Part shown: piece by piece, positions 11,434-19,541 of the stretch
Position numbering within the stretch: the stretch's first letter is position 1
Layout of the letters: every line of letters begins with the position of its first letter
Source of the DNA: Gemmatimonadota bacterium
GTDB taxonomy: Bacteria; Gemmatimonadota; Gemmatimonadetes; Longimicrobiales; Gaopeijiaceae
Assembly (NCBI GenBank): GCA_022563405.1
Contig: JADFNK010000001.1
Coordinates: 97,980-139,707, forward strand
Direction: 5' to 3'
DNA length: 41,728 nt
Position numbers and translations under genes: made by a program
The notes under the pieces: generated by a model
Databases searched by the model: none
What the model was told of the DNA's origin: nothing
What the model saw: only the letters and a program-made list of their open reading frames with translations

Positions 11434-11450
11434 GCGCGGCTTTGCCGCGC
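11434..11450 (-). terminator. GC-rich hairpin, possible terminator
   Basis: GCGCGGC and GCCGCGC form a perfect 7-bp stem around a TTT loop, about 30 bases past the stop of the YkvA-like gene on the minus strand and before the next gene start. There is no following U-tract in that direction, so it may instead be a pause site or RNA-processing structure. Confidence 0.4.
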
Positions 11451-11480
11451 TTGCTTCATGGTGAAATGAAACGTGGACCG

Positions 11481-11993
11481 TCAGGCGTCAAGAGGTTCGG
11501 CCCCCCACGACTGTCTCACGTCATCGGCGACCTCTTCGAACGCGAGGGAGGAGATGGCGTCGAGCTGCTGACGGATGGACTCCTCGAGGAGCTTCCGTAT
11601 CAGCGATGTAGGGTGATCCAGATCCCACTCCACCAGGGGTTCAGGACCCTCTTCGAGCACCTGGAGGATGCGGAAGACCAGATAGGTATCGTCGAGTAGT
11701 CCGGGCAACCCGAGAGTCATCTCGGGCATGAGATCCACCGGGTGGAGAAAGTAACGGGTGGCCCGATCGAGAACCGGCTGGACGATATGCGTCAGGTTCC
11801 GCTCCTCGGCACCCCGAGCGGCGGCCGCCAGGACGAGCGGCACGCTCTCGATGATCTCCAGAAGGACCTCGGCGGTGTCGTTGACATCCTGGTCGGACGC
11901 GTCCGGTAAGCGCCCCCGTACGTAAGCCGCCAGCTGATCGGTACCCCGAGCCTTGGCGCTGTCGATGACAGCTTGGATCTCTTCCAGATTCAC
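11481..11993 (-). CDS. YkvA-like (DUF1232) family protein
   Basis: This is a 170-aa protein whose middle resembles DUF1232/YkvA: YFLHPVDLMPEMTLGLPGLL followed by DDTYLVFRIL, matching the family pattern PxDLxPxxxPxxGxxDD. The N-terminal part (NLEEIQAVIDSAKARG) and the C-terminal part (TSLIRKLLEESIRQQ onward) are helical. I chose the GTG at 11993, which has GGAG upstream and lies 26 bases after the stop of the VPS10 propeller gene; the frame stays open further upstream, but only as a shadow of that gene. The two genes are probably co-transcribed. The function of YkvA proteins is not established; some are membrane-associated. The assignment rests on one motif region, so it is moderate. Confidence 0.72.
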   Translation of the reverse strand: MNLEEIQAVIDSAKARGTDQLAAYVRGRLPDASDQDVNDTAEVLLEIIESVPLVLAAAARGAEERNLTHIVQPVLDRATRYFLHPVDLMPEMTLGLPGLLDDTYLVFRILQVLEEGPEPLVEWDLDHPTSLIRKLLEESIRQQLDAISSLAFEEVADDVRQSWGAEPLDA

Positions 11994-12019
11994 GAGTCTC
12001 TCCGCTTCACGGGTCGGCG

Positions 12020-15000
12020 TCAGCCTCCCCGCCGCCGGGGGACCTCCAAGTACTCCCCTGGGTCGGCTTGGATCCTCTCGTCGTTCAGCTCCAGGTAGAA
12101 CTTGGGAATTCGGACGAGGATCAAGGCGTTGAGTCGCCCGATGACCTCGGGAATGTCTCTCCATACGCGCTCGACGTGTTGAAGCTGATCCTCAGTGGGG
12201 CGTGTGGTCGAAGCCTCGATCTCCCGACTCGCGCTCGCGGGCCGTAGCCGACGTAGCTCTCGGTTCAGGTCGGAGAGCTCCGCCCTGATCCCCTCCAGCT
12301 CATTCCCGAACGATTCGGTGGCGGAGGTCTCCTCCAGAAACTGCTCGACGTCGGAGAGCTGCCGGTTGAGTCTGCGTACCGCCTGACCGGAGTGGTACGC
12401 GGAGGCCTGTAGCTCGTACAAAGACATCATGGCCGCCTGGCGTGCGGCCAGGTCCGCTCGTGATATGTCGATCCGGGGGTCCTGCCTGACGGTGAGGTCC
12501 CCGAACATGGTGGTTCGGCCGATGGCCACCCGGATCTGATACACGCTCGGGAAAACGGTGGGGCCACGAGCGTTGAGGCTGTCGGTACGTCCTGCTCCTC
12601 CGCCTCCCTGGGTCTCTTGTGGCTCATAGGCGGGGTCAATCCGGAAGTCCCACAGGACCTCGTGCGCTCCGGGCGTCGCGGGTCCTTCCAGGGTGCGTAC
12701 GGCCTGGCCGGTGGCGGTGAGGATCTCGATCTCGAGCCGCGGGCCTTCGTCCGCCGCCTCGTCGCCGGGTTCGCCGCTGACTATACCTGTGTCGAATCCT
12801 TCGGGGATCCAGTAGCGGATCCGTGCTCCAACACGCGGATTAGGGCGTCTGAACTCGGCGGACGCGGTCCACTCCTGAACGCTGCGTCGCCTCCACTGGA
12901 TAGCCTGCCCGCCCAGGAAAAGATACGGTGTACCTGAGGTGATCGATCCGCTCGCCAACTGCCGGAGCGGAGCGATATCGTCGAGCACCCATACCCCGCG
13001 GCCGTGGGTTCCGATCAGCAGGTCGCCGAAGCCGGGATGTATACGGATGTCGTCGACGGGAACGGTAGGGAGCCCATTCATGAGCGGGTCCCATCGATCT
13101 CCCCCGTCCAACGACACGAACACACCCACCTCGTTGCCGAGGAAGAGGAGGTCGCCTTCGTCGGGGTGCTCGGTCAGGACGTTGACCGACGTCTGAGGCA
13201 GTCCGTCGGTGATCGATTGCCAACGGTCTCCGTAGTCGTCGCTCACATAAACGTAAGGGGCGAAGTCTCCCGAGTAGTGTCCATCGAAGGTCGCGTAGAC
13301 GCGGCCCTCTTCGGCGTTGGACGCAACGATGCGACTCACATAAGTGTTATCTGGCAGGTCCCGAATGCCCTCCGTCAGATCCAACCACGTCACGCCGCCG
13401 TCCTGCGTCCCCATGATCCGGCCGTCGTCGCTGCCGGTGTACAGCACGTTCGGATTCAGAGGGGATTCGGCCACCACCGTCACCGTGCTGTAGAAGGACA
13501 CGCCGTCGTGACGTGCGAGCATCGAGTCGGAGGGGAGCACATCCATGATGGGCAGCTGCGAGCGGTCGATGTCGAAGGTCAGGTCGGGGCTGATCTGGGT
13601 CCAGTTGAGACCCCGGTCGGTGCTTCTCAGAAGCATCTGACTGCCCAGATAAATCGTGCTCGGATCGTGCGCCGAGACCAAGAACGGGGTGTTCCAGTTG
13701 AATCTGTACTGGCGCGCCTCCTGGTCCGGATCGTTAGCCGAGGGATATTCCTTCTTGGGGATCGTTCCCTCATCGAGCTCGAATCGGGGAGTGGGCCGGA
13801 TCGACGCCCGTTCCCCCGTGTCGGTGTCGAGGCGCCTGAGGGATCCATTCTGGGATTCGGCGTAGAGGACCGTCGGGTCGGTGGGATCGATACGAACGTA
13901 GAATCCGTCTCCGCCTCCGACATTCTGCCAATCCGCGTTTCGTATGCCCTGGCTGTCGAGCGTATTCGTGGGACCGCACCAGGCTCCGTTGTCCTGGAGT
14001 CCACCACAGACCCAATACGGATTCCGGTAGTCGAACCCGATCTCATAGAACTGGGCGATGGGCAGGTTGTCGTAGAACCGCCAGGTTTCGGAACGGTCGA
14101 AGGAGGTCGAGACACCGCCGTCGCTGCCGAGAAGCAGGTGGTTGGAGTTGGCCGGATCGATCCAGAGCGCATGGTGATCGAGGTGTACGTCGATTGCCCC
14201 GTCGTCGCTGAAGGTCTTCCCCCCGTCGTCGGAGCGCATGAGGTTCCGGCCACCCACGTAGATTCGCTGGGGGTCGTTGGGGTCGACCCGAATCTGGCTG
14301 AAGTACATGGGTCGCGGGTTCGTACTCGAGAGCTTTTCCCACGTGTCGCCCCCGTCGGTGGAGCCGTAGACGCCCGACTGGCCGCGGCGGGCTTGAACCG
14401 TGGCGAATACGAGGTCGCCGTCCCGTCGGTAGATGTCGAGGCCGATGCGCCCCAGCTCACCCTCCGGAAGGCCTTCCTCCAGCCGCGTCCAGTTCGCGCC
14501 CCCGTCCACCGTACGGTAAAGGCCGCTCCCCGGCCCGCCGCCGTTGAAGCCCCACGCCGTGCGCCGACGCGAATACATCGCCGCGAAGAGCGTGTTGGGG
14601 TCCGACGGGTCCATGGCGAGGTCGATCGCCCCCGTATTGGGGTCCACAAACAGCACCAACTCCCAAGTATCACCGCCGTCGATCGTCTTGTAGACGCCCC
14701 GCTCCGGGCTCTCCTTCCAGAGGTTGCCCACGGCCGCCACGTACGCGATGTCGGGGTCGCGCGGGTGGACCTGGATCCGGGAGATATGGCGCGTCTCCTG
14801 AAGCCCCTTGTGTGCCCAGGTTTGGCCCCCGTCCATCGACTTGAACACGCCCTCCCCCCACGGCGAGCTCTGACGGTTCTGGGGCTCCCCTGTACCGACC
14901 CAGACCACGTTGGGATTCGAGGGGGCAAGCGTCACATCACCGATCGAGGACGTGGGCTGATCCGTGAAGACGGGCTCCCAAGTGGTACCGTGGTTCGTTG

Positions 15001-15235
15001 TCTTCCAGAGGCCCGATGATGCGGTGCCGACGTAGATGTTGCGTGTGTCGGTCTCGTCGACGGCGAAGTCGCTGACGCGTCCACCGACAACGGCTGGTCC
15101 TATTTCGCGCCATTCGAGGAAAGCGACCGGGCCGAGGACCTGCTGTGTCCCCTCGTCCTGCGCGTGCGCCGGGGACCCGAAGAGGACAACGAGGGCCGTA
15201 GCGCCGAAGCACAGCGAAGCACGCGTTGTCTTCAT
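12020..15235 (-). CDS. Secreted VPS10/sortilin-like BNR-repeat propeller protein
   Basis: This 1071-aa exported protein has a signal peptide (charged MKTTR, hydrophobic core, cut near AHAQDEG). Most of residues 40-750 are Asp-box (BNR) repeats of a sortilin/VPS10-type or xyloglucanase-like propeller: SMDGGQTW, TIDGGDTW, TVDGGANW, STDGGDTW, SDDGGKTF, TQDGGVTW, SDDYGDRW and SLDGGDRW, each preceded by a DP-N/D-x-hydrophobic strand such as VHPRDPDIAYVAA. The last 300 residues hold a beta-rich segment (VLWDFRIDPAYEPQE) and a helical tail with FLEETSATESFGNEL, as in other large proteins of this type. The ATG at 15235 has AAGGA upstream. Its ligand is unknown; catalytic glycosidase residues were not identified. 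Such proteins are typically abundant in Gemmatimonadota and Acidobacteriota. Confidence 0.93.
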   Translation of the reverse strand: MKTTRASLCFGATALVVLFGSPAHAQDEGTQQVLGPVAFLEWREIGPAVVGGRVSDFAVDETDTRNIYVGTASSGLWKTTNHGTTWEPVFTDQPTSSIGDVTLAPSNPNVVWVGTGEPQNRQSSPWGEGVFKSMDGGQTWAHKGLQETRHISRIQVHPRDPDIAYVAAVGNLWKESPERGVYKTIDGGDTWELVLFVDPNTGAIDLAMDPSDPNTLFAAMYSRRRTAWGFNGGGPGSGLYRTVDGGANWTRLEEGLPEGELGRIGLDIYRRDGDLVFATVQARRGQSGVYGSTDGGDTWEKLSSTNPRPMYFSQIRVDPNDPQRIYVGGRNLMRSDDGGKTFSDDGAIDVHLDHHALWIDPANSNHLLLGSDGGVSTSFDRSETWRFYDNLPIAQFYEIGFDYRNPYWVCGGLQDNGAWCGPTNTLDSQGIRNADWQNVGGGDGFYVRIDPTDPTVLYAESQNGSLRRLDTDTGERASIRPTPRFELDEGTIPKKEYPSANDPDQEARQYRFNWNTPFLVSAHDPSTIYLGSQMLLRSTDRGLNWTQISPDLTFDIDRSQLPIMDVLPSDSMLARHDGVSFYSTVTVVAESPLNPNVLYTGSDDGRIMGTQDGGVTWLDLTEGIRDLPDNTYVSRIVASNAEEGRVYATFDGHYSGDFAPYVYVSDDYGDRWQSITDGLPQTSVNVLTEHPDEGDLLFLGNEVGVFVSLDGGDRWDPLMNGLPTVPVDDIRIHPGFGDLLIGTHGRGVWVLDDIAPLRQLASGSITSGTPYLFLGGQAIQWRRRSVQEWTASAEFRRPNPRVGARIRYWIPEGFDTGIVSGEPGDEAADEGPRLEIEILTATGQAVRTLEGPATPGAHEVLWDFRIDPAYEPQETQGGGGAGRTDSLNARGPTVFPSVYQIRVAIGRTTMFGDLTVRQDPRIDISRADLAARQAAMMSLYELQASAYHSGQAVRRLNRQLSDVEQFLEETSATESFGNELEGIRAELSDLNRELRRLRPASASREIEASTTRPTEDQLQHVERVWRDIPEVIGRLNALILVRIPKFYLELNDERIQADPGEYLEVPRRRGG

Positions 15236-15580
15236 GGGTCGATCCTTCTGGATTGAGCGCTAGAAGGCTGTACTCCTTCAACAGCCTTTCACGGACTGTC
15301 TGGATACACCGGACGGCGGCCGGCGGGGCCACCGATCTTCAAGGCCGGTGCTTAGGCCCGATCCCTAAAGATGGACGAAGCGAAGGCGTCGGGCAAAGGG
15401 AATCCGGCGCCGAACGACCGAACCATCATGACCTTGGCCGTTTCGGCAGCATCAGACCCAACGACGAACGGCCCCCCAGCCCTCAGGGCTGGGGAGCCGT
15501 GTCGAATGGATCAACGTTGCTCTGACGGTCAGGCTACGGCTGATCAGCTGGACCGCCCGAGCAAGACACCTCTGGCGCTA
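15236..15580. other. Intergenic region without a convincing gene
   Basis: This 345-bp stretch lies between the VPS10 gene and the barrel-like gene, both on the minus strand. Short frames on both strands show no family pattern. It should contain the VPS10 promoter, but I could not pick a convincing pair of -35 and -10 boxes. The clearest element is the hairpin at 15474-15494. Confidence 0.6.
15474..15494 (-). terminator. Strong hairpin downstream of the barrel-like gene
   Basis: CCCCAGCCC and GGGCTGGGG form a perfect 9-bp stem with a 3-base loop, about 87 bases past the stop codon at 15581 of the minus-strand gene. No U-tract follows, so a classical intrinsic terminator is not certain, but the position fits transcript end formation. 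Confidence 0.45.
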
Positions 15581-16261
15581 CTACAACGTGTACGTCAGGT
15601 AGCCGGCGAGGAGGAATACCGAATCATTACCGCCGAGACCATCGTCGACGATGAGGATATCGCCCGCCACGCCGAATCCGAATCCACCTTCGGTCGCGAA
15701 CCCCACGCCAGCCGACCCGCCGAAGTCGGTATCGGTGTTGCTGGGGATGCCCCCGGATTCACCGACTCGCGTGAACTGGACGCGAGGCATGATCCAAGGC
15801 GTTAGGGTAAGGGAACCGGCGCTGGTGCTGCCCGAGATCGCTATGCCGACCGGAAAGAGCAGGAGCGTCAAGTCGTTCGGATCGTCATCCGGCTTACTCC
15901 ACCCGGCGCCGCCCTGAACGCTCACGTTCAGGGGCGAATCCGAGTCGTTGATGACGTGATAGGCTGCCCTGGCAGCGAAAGCTATCTCACTGGAGGGGAA
16001 ACCGGTAACGTCGTCGCTCAGGACGAGGCCGGCACTGACCCCGAAGGAAACCTGCTCCATGGCTCTGACCACGCCCGCGCCGATCGCGTCCAGCTTTCCG
16101 GAGTTGTCATTGAGCCCACGGGAGTATCCCCCCCAGATCGTAGTCGCTCCGTCGCCCGCCCCTAGCGCAAGCACAGGCACGTTGAGGATCTGGCCCATGG
16201 TCGGTGTCGCCACCATCAGCGCCACGACCGCGATGAAAAATGCGAATCTTGCTTTGATCAT
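15581..16261 (-). CDS. Secreted, probable outer-membrane beta-barrel protein
   Basis: This 226-aa protein of no recognised family has a clear signal peptide: MIKARFAFFIAVVALMVATP, cut near TMGQI. I chose the ATG at 16261 because AAAGGA lies about six bases upstream and the signal begins there; the frame extends upstream with no such support. The mature part alternates short beta-type segments rich in Gly, Ser, Thr and Phe, for example GAGVVRAMEQVSFGVSAGLVL, SLTLTPWIMPRVQFTRVGE and GGFGFGVAGDILIVDD, and it ends with a hydrophobic/aromatic strand (FLLAGYLTYTL) typical of outer-membrane barrels. Ligand and role are unknown. The promoter region has an extended -10 and 9-bp direct repeats. Confidence 0.78.
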   Translation of the reverse strand: MIKARFAFFIAVVALMVATPTMGQILNVPVLALGAGDGATTIWGGYSRGLNDNSGKLDAIGAGVVRAMEQVSFGVSAGLVLSDDVTGFPSSEIAFAARAAYHVINDSDSPLNVSVQGGAGWSKPDDDPNDLTLLLFPVGIAISGSTSAGSLTLTPWIMPRVQFTRVGESGGIPSNTDTDFGGSAGVGFATEGGFGFGVAGDILIVDDGLGGNDSVFLLAGYLTYTL

Positions 16262-16284
16262 TTGAGATCCTTTAATAAGGTGGT

Positions 16285-16307
16285 GGATGCGCCCTGGCGG
16301 ATGCGCC
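16285..16307. repeat. 9-bp direct repeat pair in a leader region
   Basis: GGATGCGCC occurs at 16285-16293 and again at 16299-16307, a spacing of 14 bp, between the extended -10 and the start codon of the barrel-like gene. The position suits an operator or a leader structure. Confidence 0.5.
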
Positions 16308-16318
16308 ATTTTACCATA
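16308..16318 (-). promoter_or_regulatory. Candidate extended -10 promoter of the barrel-like gene
   Basis: The minus strand reads TATGGTAAAAT, an extended -10 (TGN before TAAAAT) about 47 bases upstream of the start codon. There is no good -35 at the right distance, as is usual for extended -10 promoters. Two 9-bp direct repeats lie just downstream. Confidence 0.45.
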
Positions 16319-16486
16319 AAAACCTTGCGCGCGCCATGCCCTTCTCGGCGCCCGTACTAATACATCACAGTTGGGGGATGGGAGTCAAGGGCTTTTTCTC
16401 GGGGAGTGGCTCATGCGCCCGCGGATTGGCTGGGGGCTGGGCCGCGAGCTATGCCCGAGAAGGAGATACACGGGCGGTGGTGACAC

Positions 16487-16532
16487 GGGGCCGTAGCGGC
16501 CGCGCCGCCGGCATGATCGGCGACGCGGCCCC
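16487..16532 (-). terminator. GC-rich stem-loop after the NHL lipoprotein gene
   Basis: An inner stem pairs CGCGCCGCCG (16501-16510) with CGGCGACGCG (16518-16527), 9 of 10 matched, around a 7-base loop. An alternative outer stem pairs GGGGCCG (16487) with CGGCCCC (16526). It lies 60-100 bases past the stop at 16587. No U-tract follows. Confidence 0.4.
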
Positions 16533-16586
16533 CACGGCACATCGACTCGCTCTCGAGTGTCCGAACTCAGGACACCAGGGGCGATT

Positions 16587-17783
16587 TTACTCCGGCCTGG
16601 CCACGCCGATCGACCCGCTCGGTGCCGGTCCCATTCCCATGTAGGTGTGCTTCTGCAGCCGCTTCCCTTCGTAGGTTTCCGTCGTGTAGATGTTTCCCTT
16701 CGAGTCGGTCGCGATGCTGTGCGTTCCGTAGAACTGACCGGCCATGCGCCCGCCGCCACCGAAGTTGTAGATGTATTCCATCCCTTCGCGTCTGACGACG
16801 TGGACCTTTTCGTTCAGGCCGTCGGCGACATAGATGAACGATTGAGCCGGATCCGGTGAGAAGGCGAGGTCCCAAACGGCTCCGGAGCCACCCGAGTTCT
16901 TCTCGATGAAGATCTCCTCCAGGTAGTCGCCGTTCTTCGTAAAGACCTGGATCCGGTCCCCGCCACGGTCGCAGACGTACACCCGGTCGTCGTCGGCCGG
17001 ATCGGCGCAGTGCACCGGGCCGCGGAACTGGCGGGCCGGCTCCGCCATCGGGTCATACGGCCCCAGGGGGTCGTCGCTTATCGTGGTGGTGCCGTAGGCC
17101 CCCCAGAATCGCTTGAGTTCTCCGGTCGAGGCATCGATGACGGCGACCCGCTTGTTGCCGTAGCCGTCGGCCAGGTAGATCTCGTTGGCCGGCCCGTCGT
17201 AGGTGACCTTGGCGACCCGTGAGAAATGGTTCTCGGCCATACTGTTGACACCGTTGCCCGGCTCACCGACCTGCAACAGGAACTCTCCGGAGCGCGTGAA
17301 CTTCAGGACGTGCGAGTCGCCACCACCGTTCCCGCCGATCCAGACGTTGTCCATGTGGTCGACCACGATGCCGTGATTCGACGCAGGCCAGGTGTATCCG
17401 TCCCCCGGACCGCCCCATGACCCCACCAGGTTACCCTCGGCATCGAACTCGAGAACGGGCGGAGCCGAGGAGCAGCATTCGTCCGCGATACCTTGCACAG
17501 CCGGTATCTCGTTGGGCGCCAGATTCCCATCGTCGTTCCCTCGGTGGATGATCCAAACGTGCTCCCGCGAGTCCACCGCCACGCCGATGGTCGAGCCGAG
17601 CAACCAATGATTCGGAAGCGGCTTCGGCCAGAACGGGTCCACCTCGAACATCGGCGCCATGGATGGGTCGGTGACCGCCGGATCGGACGCCATATCCATG
17701 GGCGCCCCAGCACCACCGCCACCATTGGTGCAGGCGGAGCAAAGGACGACAAAAGCGACTGCTAGGAGGTGTTTGGACGGCAT
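16587..17783 (-). CDS. NHL-repeat lipoprotein
   Basis: This 398-aa exported protein has NHL-type propeller repeats. The N-terminus MPSKHLLAVAFVVLCSACTN is a signal peptide with a probable lipidated Cys (near residue 18), followed by a Gly-rich linker. Repeats include IGVAVDSREHVWIIHRG, NHGIVVDHMDNVWIGG, VTYDGPANEIYLADGYGNKR, DRVYVCDRGGDRIQVF, FIYVADGLNEKVHVV and HSIATDSKGNIYTTE, about six blades. Such secreted NHL proteins resemble the lyase domain of peptidyl-amidating monooxygenase, but enzymatic residues were not established. The ATG at 17783 has GGGGGA upstream. It lies downstream of the DUF4159 gene on the same strand with 142 bp between. The role is unknown; surface or periplasmic location is inferred. 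Confidence 0.88.
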   Translation of the reverse strand: MPSKHLLAVAFVVLCSACTNGGGGAGAPMDMASDPAVTDPSMAPMFEVDPFWPKPLPNHWLLGSTIGVAVDSREHVWIIHRGNDDGNLAPNEIPAVQGIADECCSSAPPVLEFDAEGNLVGSWGGPGDGYTWPASNHGIVVDHMDNVWIGGNGGGDSHVLKFTRSGEFLLQVGEPGNGVNSMAENHFSRVAKVTYDGPANEIYLADGYGNKRVAVIDASTGELKRFWGAYGTTTISDDPLGPYDPMAEPARQFRGPVHCADPADDDRVYVCDRGGDRIQVFTKNGDYLEEIFIEKNSGGSGAVWDLAFSPDPAQSFIYVADGLNEKVHVVRREGMEYIYNFGGGGRMAGQFYGTHSIATDSKGNIYTTETYEGKRLQKHTYMGMGPAPSGSIGVARPE

Positions 17784-17925
17784 CGTGTCCCCCTTCGGTT
17801 CGAGGCGTCAAGCGTGAAGTGCGATCAACCAGTGTGAGGGTGCGGTCAATAGGTGCCGGGCGCAAGTACGGCTGGGACAACGGCGTAGGACAGCCGTCAG
17901 GCAGGAGACAACGGCCAGGTAGGCG

Positions 17926-18690
17926 TCAGTGGGTCAACGCGTATATGATGTAATTCACGCCGAGCCGGTATGCGTCGTTCGTGGGATCGACCGCGAACAG
18001 CCCCGAGGTAGACCATTCCCAGTATTCCGCCAAGTCCGAGTTGTGGTTGGCCAGGACCATGACCCGCTTCTTCGGATCGTTGTCCTCGAAGATCGCCATG
18101 TATCGGGGCTCGACGTCGACCGACGGGTGGGGCACGTAGATGTCCTCGACGTAGAAGAACGCTCCGAAGATTGGGTGCGTATCGTCCAATTCGACCCACT
18201 CCCGCTCCGGAAGCGCGCGACTGAGCTGAGCGTCCATGTTGTACCACTGGTCCGCCTCGAAGTCGTCGAAGATGAGGAAGCCGCCCTTGAGCAGGTAATT
18301 CCGGAGGTTCAGGGCGCCCTCCTGTGTAATCCTCCAATAGCCGGGCTCGGAGATGTAGATGAACGGGTGCTTGAACATTCGCGGGTCCTCGAGGAGGACC
18401 ACGTTAGTCCCGCTCGTGTTGGGAGACATGCCGGTGAACTCGTCGAGGATCATCTGCATGTTGCGGTCGGCCTCCGGGTAGTCGTGGGACCACGACGGGC
18501 CGCCGTATCCCCGGAAACCCGGCCCGCTGTAACGGATGCGGGTGAAGGTGAAGTCTCCGTTGTAGGGAACCTGGTAGAGCGGGTCGACCTGGACCGCGAC
18601 GGTGGCCCCCCCCAGGACAACAGCCAATAACACACCCACGGCGAGGTGGCGTGCCGTGCCTGTGAGCGCTGGTTTCAGGTTCTGGGTCAT
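17926..18690 (-). CDS. DUF4159 domain protein, exported
   Basis: This 254-aa protein carries a DUF4159 domain. After an N-terminal hydrophobic segment (about residues 14-33, signal peptide or anchor) it reads FTFTRIRYSGPGFRGYGGPSW and then DYPEADRNMQMILDEFTGM, the family's characteristic opening. It continues with DPRMFKHPFIYISEPGYW, NLRNYLLKGGFLIFDDFEAD and the C-terminal NDAYRLGVNYIIYALTH. The fold resembles a glutamine-amidotransferase-like domain seen in Planctomycetes, Gemmatimonadota and others; its function is not known. The ATG at 18690 has AGGG upstream. The region just upstream holds three 24-bp tandem repeats. In other genomes DUF4159 genes often accompany membrane-bound MoxR/VWA systems; none is adjacent here. 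Confidence 0.88.
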   Translation of the reverse strand: MTQNLKPALTGTARHLAVGVLLAVVLGGATVAVQVDPLYQVPYNGDFTFTRIRYSGPGFRGYGGPSWSHDYPEADRNMQMILDEFTGMSPNTSGTNVVLLEDPRMFKHPFIYISEPGYWRITQEGALNLRNYLLKGGFLIFDDFEADQWYNMDAQLSRALPEREWVELDDTHPIFGAFFYVEDIYVPHPSVDVEPRYMAIFEDNDPKKRVMVLANHNSDLAEYWEWSTSGLFAVDPTNDAYRLGVNYIIYALTH

Positions 18691-18730
18691 TTTCGCCCTG
18701 GTTGTGCACCTCGTTGTGGTCCGCCTCAGC

Positions 18731-18802
18731 CGGTCTAAGGTCTACCCACGGGGCAGGTTTAAGGTCGACCAGCCGGGCCGGTCTAAGGTCTACTCACTGG
18801 GA
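18731..18802. repeat. Three tandem 24-bp imperfect repeats
   Basis: Copies start at 18731, 18755 and 18779. The first and third share the core CGGTCTAAGGTCTAC; the middle reads AGGTTTAAGGTCGAC in the same place. Each copy ends in a G/C-rich tail. The array lies 41-112 bp upstream of the DUF4159 start, and its third copy runs over the stop codon of the membrane protein gene at 18783. It could be a set of regulator sites or a replication-slippage tract. Confidence 0.75.
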
Positions 18803-19526
18803 GGGACACGTGAAGGTGATCCGCCGCGCTGACATGGTGGAGACTTTGAAAGCCCATGAGTTGGAAATAGGCAGCCGTCACGCTGTTCCTTCTGGCGCTG
18901 CGGCCTGTGGTACGGAGGTCCATAGCGTGGACGTAACGGTCCGCGAGTTTGAAGTGGAGGGACGTCTCATCCATGGAGAGGCCCATCCCGAGGTAATCCT
19001 CGGCCGTTCGCTCCAGATCCGTGACCACCCCGTTTCGGTCGAAAAGGAAGTAGGTACTGGCCCCGAGTCTCATGAGTGGATGCAGCGACGAGTAGTACTC
19101 CCGCATCTCGGGATCCCTCGAGTTTCCGCTAGACAGATAGAGAAGCCCATACATGCTGTATCCCGCGACAAGGACGATCAGAGCCCGCGGCAGAAATTGC
19201 CTCATACGGCCCTCTCCAGTCAGGTGCGTCCAGAGCCATGCCAGGTAGGCGGAAAAAACGAGGGCGGTACCGAACATGCCCAGCCCGATCGACGACCAGG
19301 TCCCCCAGCCCATGCTCTGGTAGGCATACATGGATCCACGTACCAGCACGAAAAACGACAGGGAAAGCACGGCGAACCATAGGACGATGGCCCCGCCGAG
19401 ACGCAGGCTGGAGCGCCGCCCGAGGTGCCGTCCATACCGCAGCCCGTTCAGCAGCCCGAGCTGCGCGTGGTACCGGATGCGGCCTAGTGTTTGCCGCAGA
19501 GGGCGGTGCGCTGTCAGAAGCCTCAT
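18783..19526 (-). CDS. Membrane protein with His-rich C-terminal domain, possibly peptidase-like
   Basis: This is a 247-aa protein I cannot place in a named family. The basic N-terminus is followed by three membrane segments (about residues 43-63, 80-100 and 113-131). The C-terminal 110 residues are soluble: HPLMRLGASTYFLFDRNG, then VHAMDLRTTGRSARRN (His200, Asp203), then SLHHVSAADHLHVSLP (His237, His239). An Asp-containing A-x-D-L string followed by an HxH/HVSL string is reminiscent of LAS-type zinc peptidases such as M15 and DUF5715 proteins, which act on peptidoglycan, but the first His of the classic SxHxxGxAxD motif is not in its usual place. The start is ATG at 19526, with TAGAAT only six bases upstream and no Shine-Dalgarno, so a leaderless transcript is possible. 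Confidence 0.7.
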   Translation of the reverse strand: MRLLTAHRPLRQTLGRIRYHAQLGLLNGLRYGRHLGRRSSLRLGGAIVLWFAVLSLSFFVLVRGSMYAYQSMGWGTWSSIGLGMFGTALVFSAYLAWLWTHLTGEGRMRQFLPRALIVLVAGYSMYGLLYLSSGNSRDPEMREYYSSLHPLMRLGASTYFLFDRNGVVTDLERTAEDYLGMGLSMDETSLHFKLADRYVHAMDLRTTGRSARRNSVTAAYFQLMGFQSLHHVSAADHLHVSLPVSRP

Positions 19527-19541
19527 GGTACGATTCTAATA

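Larger units (their letters stand above)
16262..16586. other. Intergenic region with promoter, direct repeats and hairpin
   Basis: This 325-bp region lies between the barrel-like gene start (16261) and the stop of the NHL lipoprotein gene (16587), both on the minus strand. It holds a candidate extended -10 promoter and direct repeats near 16285-16318 and a GC-rich structured segment near 16487-16532. I see no gene in the rest. Confidence 0.55.

Noticed and set aside
10249-11469. A 406-codon plus-strand frame over the DUF2461 and Vgb-like genes
   Set aside because: It is antisense to two genes with clear families and has no plausible start signal.
13004-15019. A 671-codon open frame on the plus strand across the VPS10 gene
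   Set aside because: It is the antisense shadow of the BNR-repeat gene: the opposite strand encodes a clear signal peptide and Asp boxes, while this frame gives an Arg/Val-rich product without domain features.
18731-18802. Tandem repeats as a CRISPR array
   Set aside because: The units are directly adjacent with no spacer sequences, only three copies, and no cas genes are near.
18702-19382. A 226-codon plus-strand frame starting in the 24-bp repeats
   Set aside because: Apart from the repeat-derived AGLRSTHG units it runs antisense to the membrane protein gene and shows no independent coding evidence.
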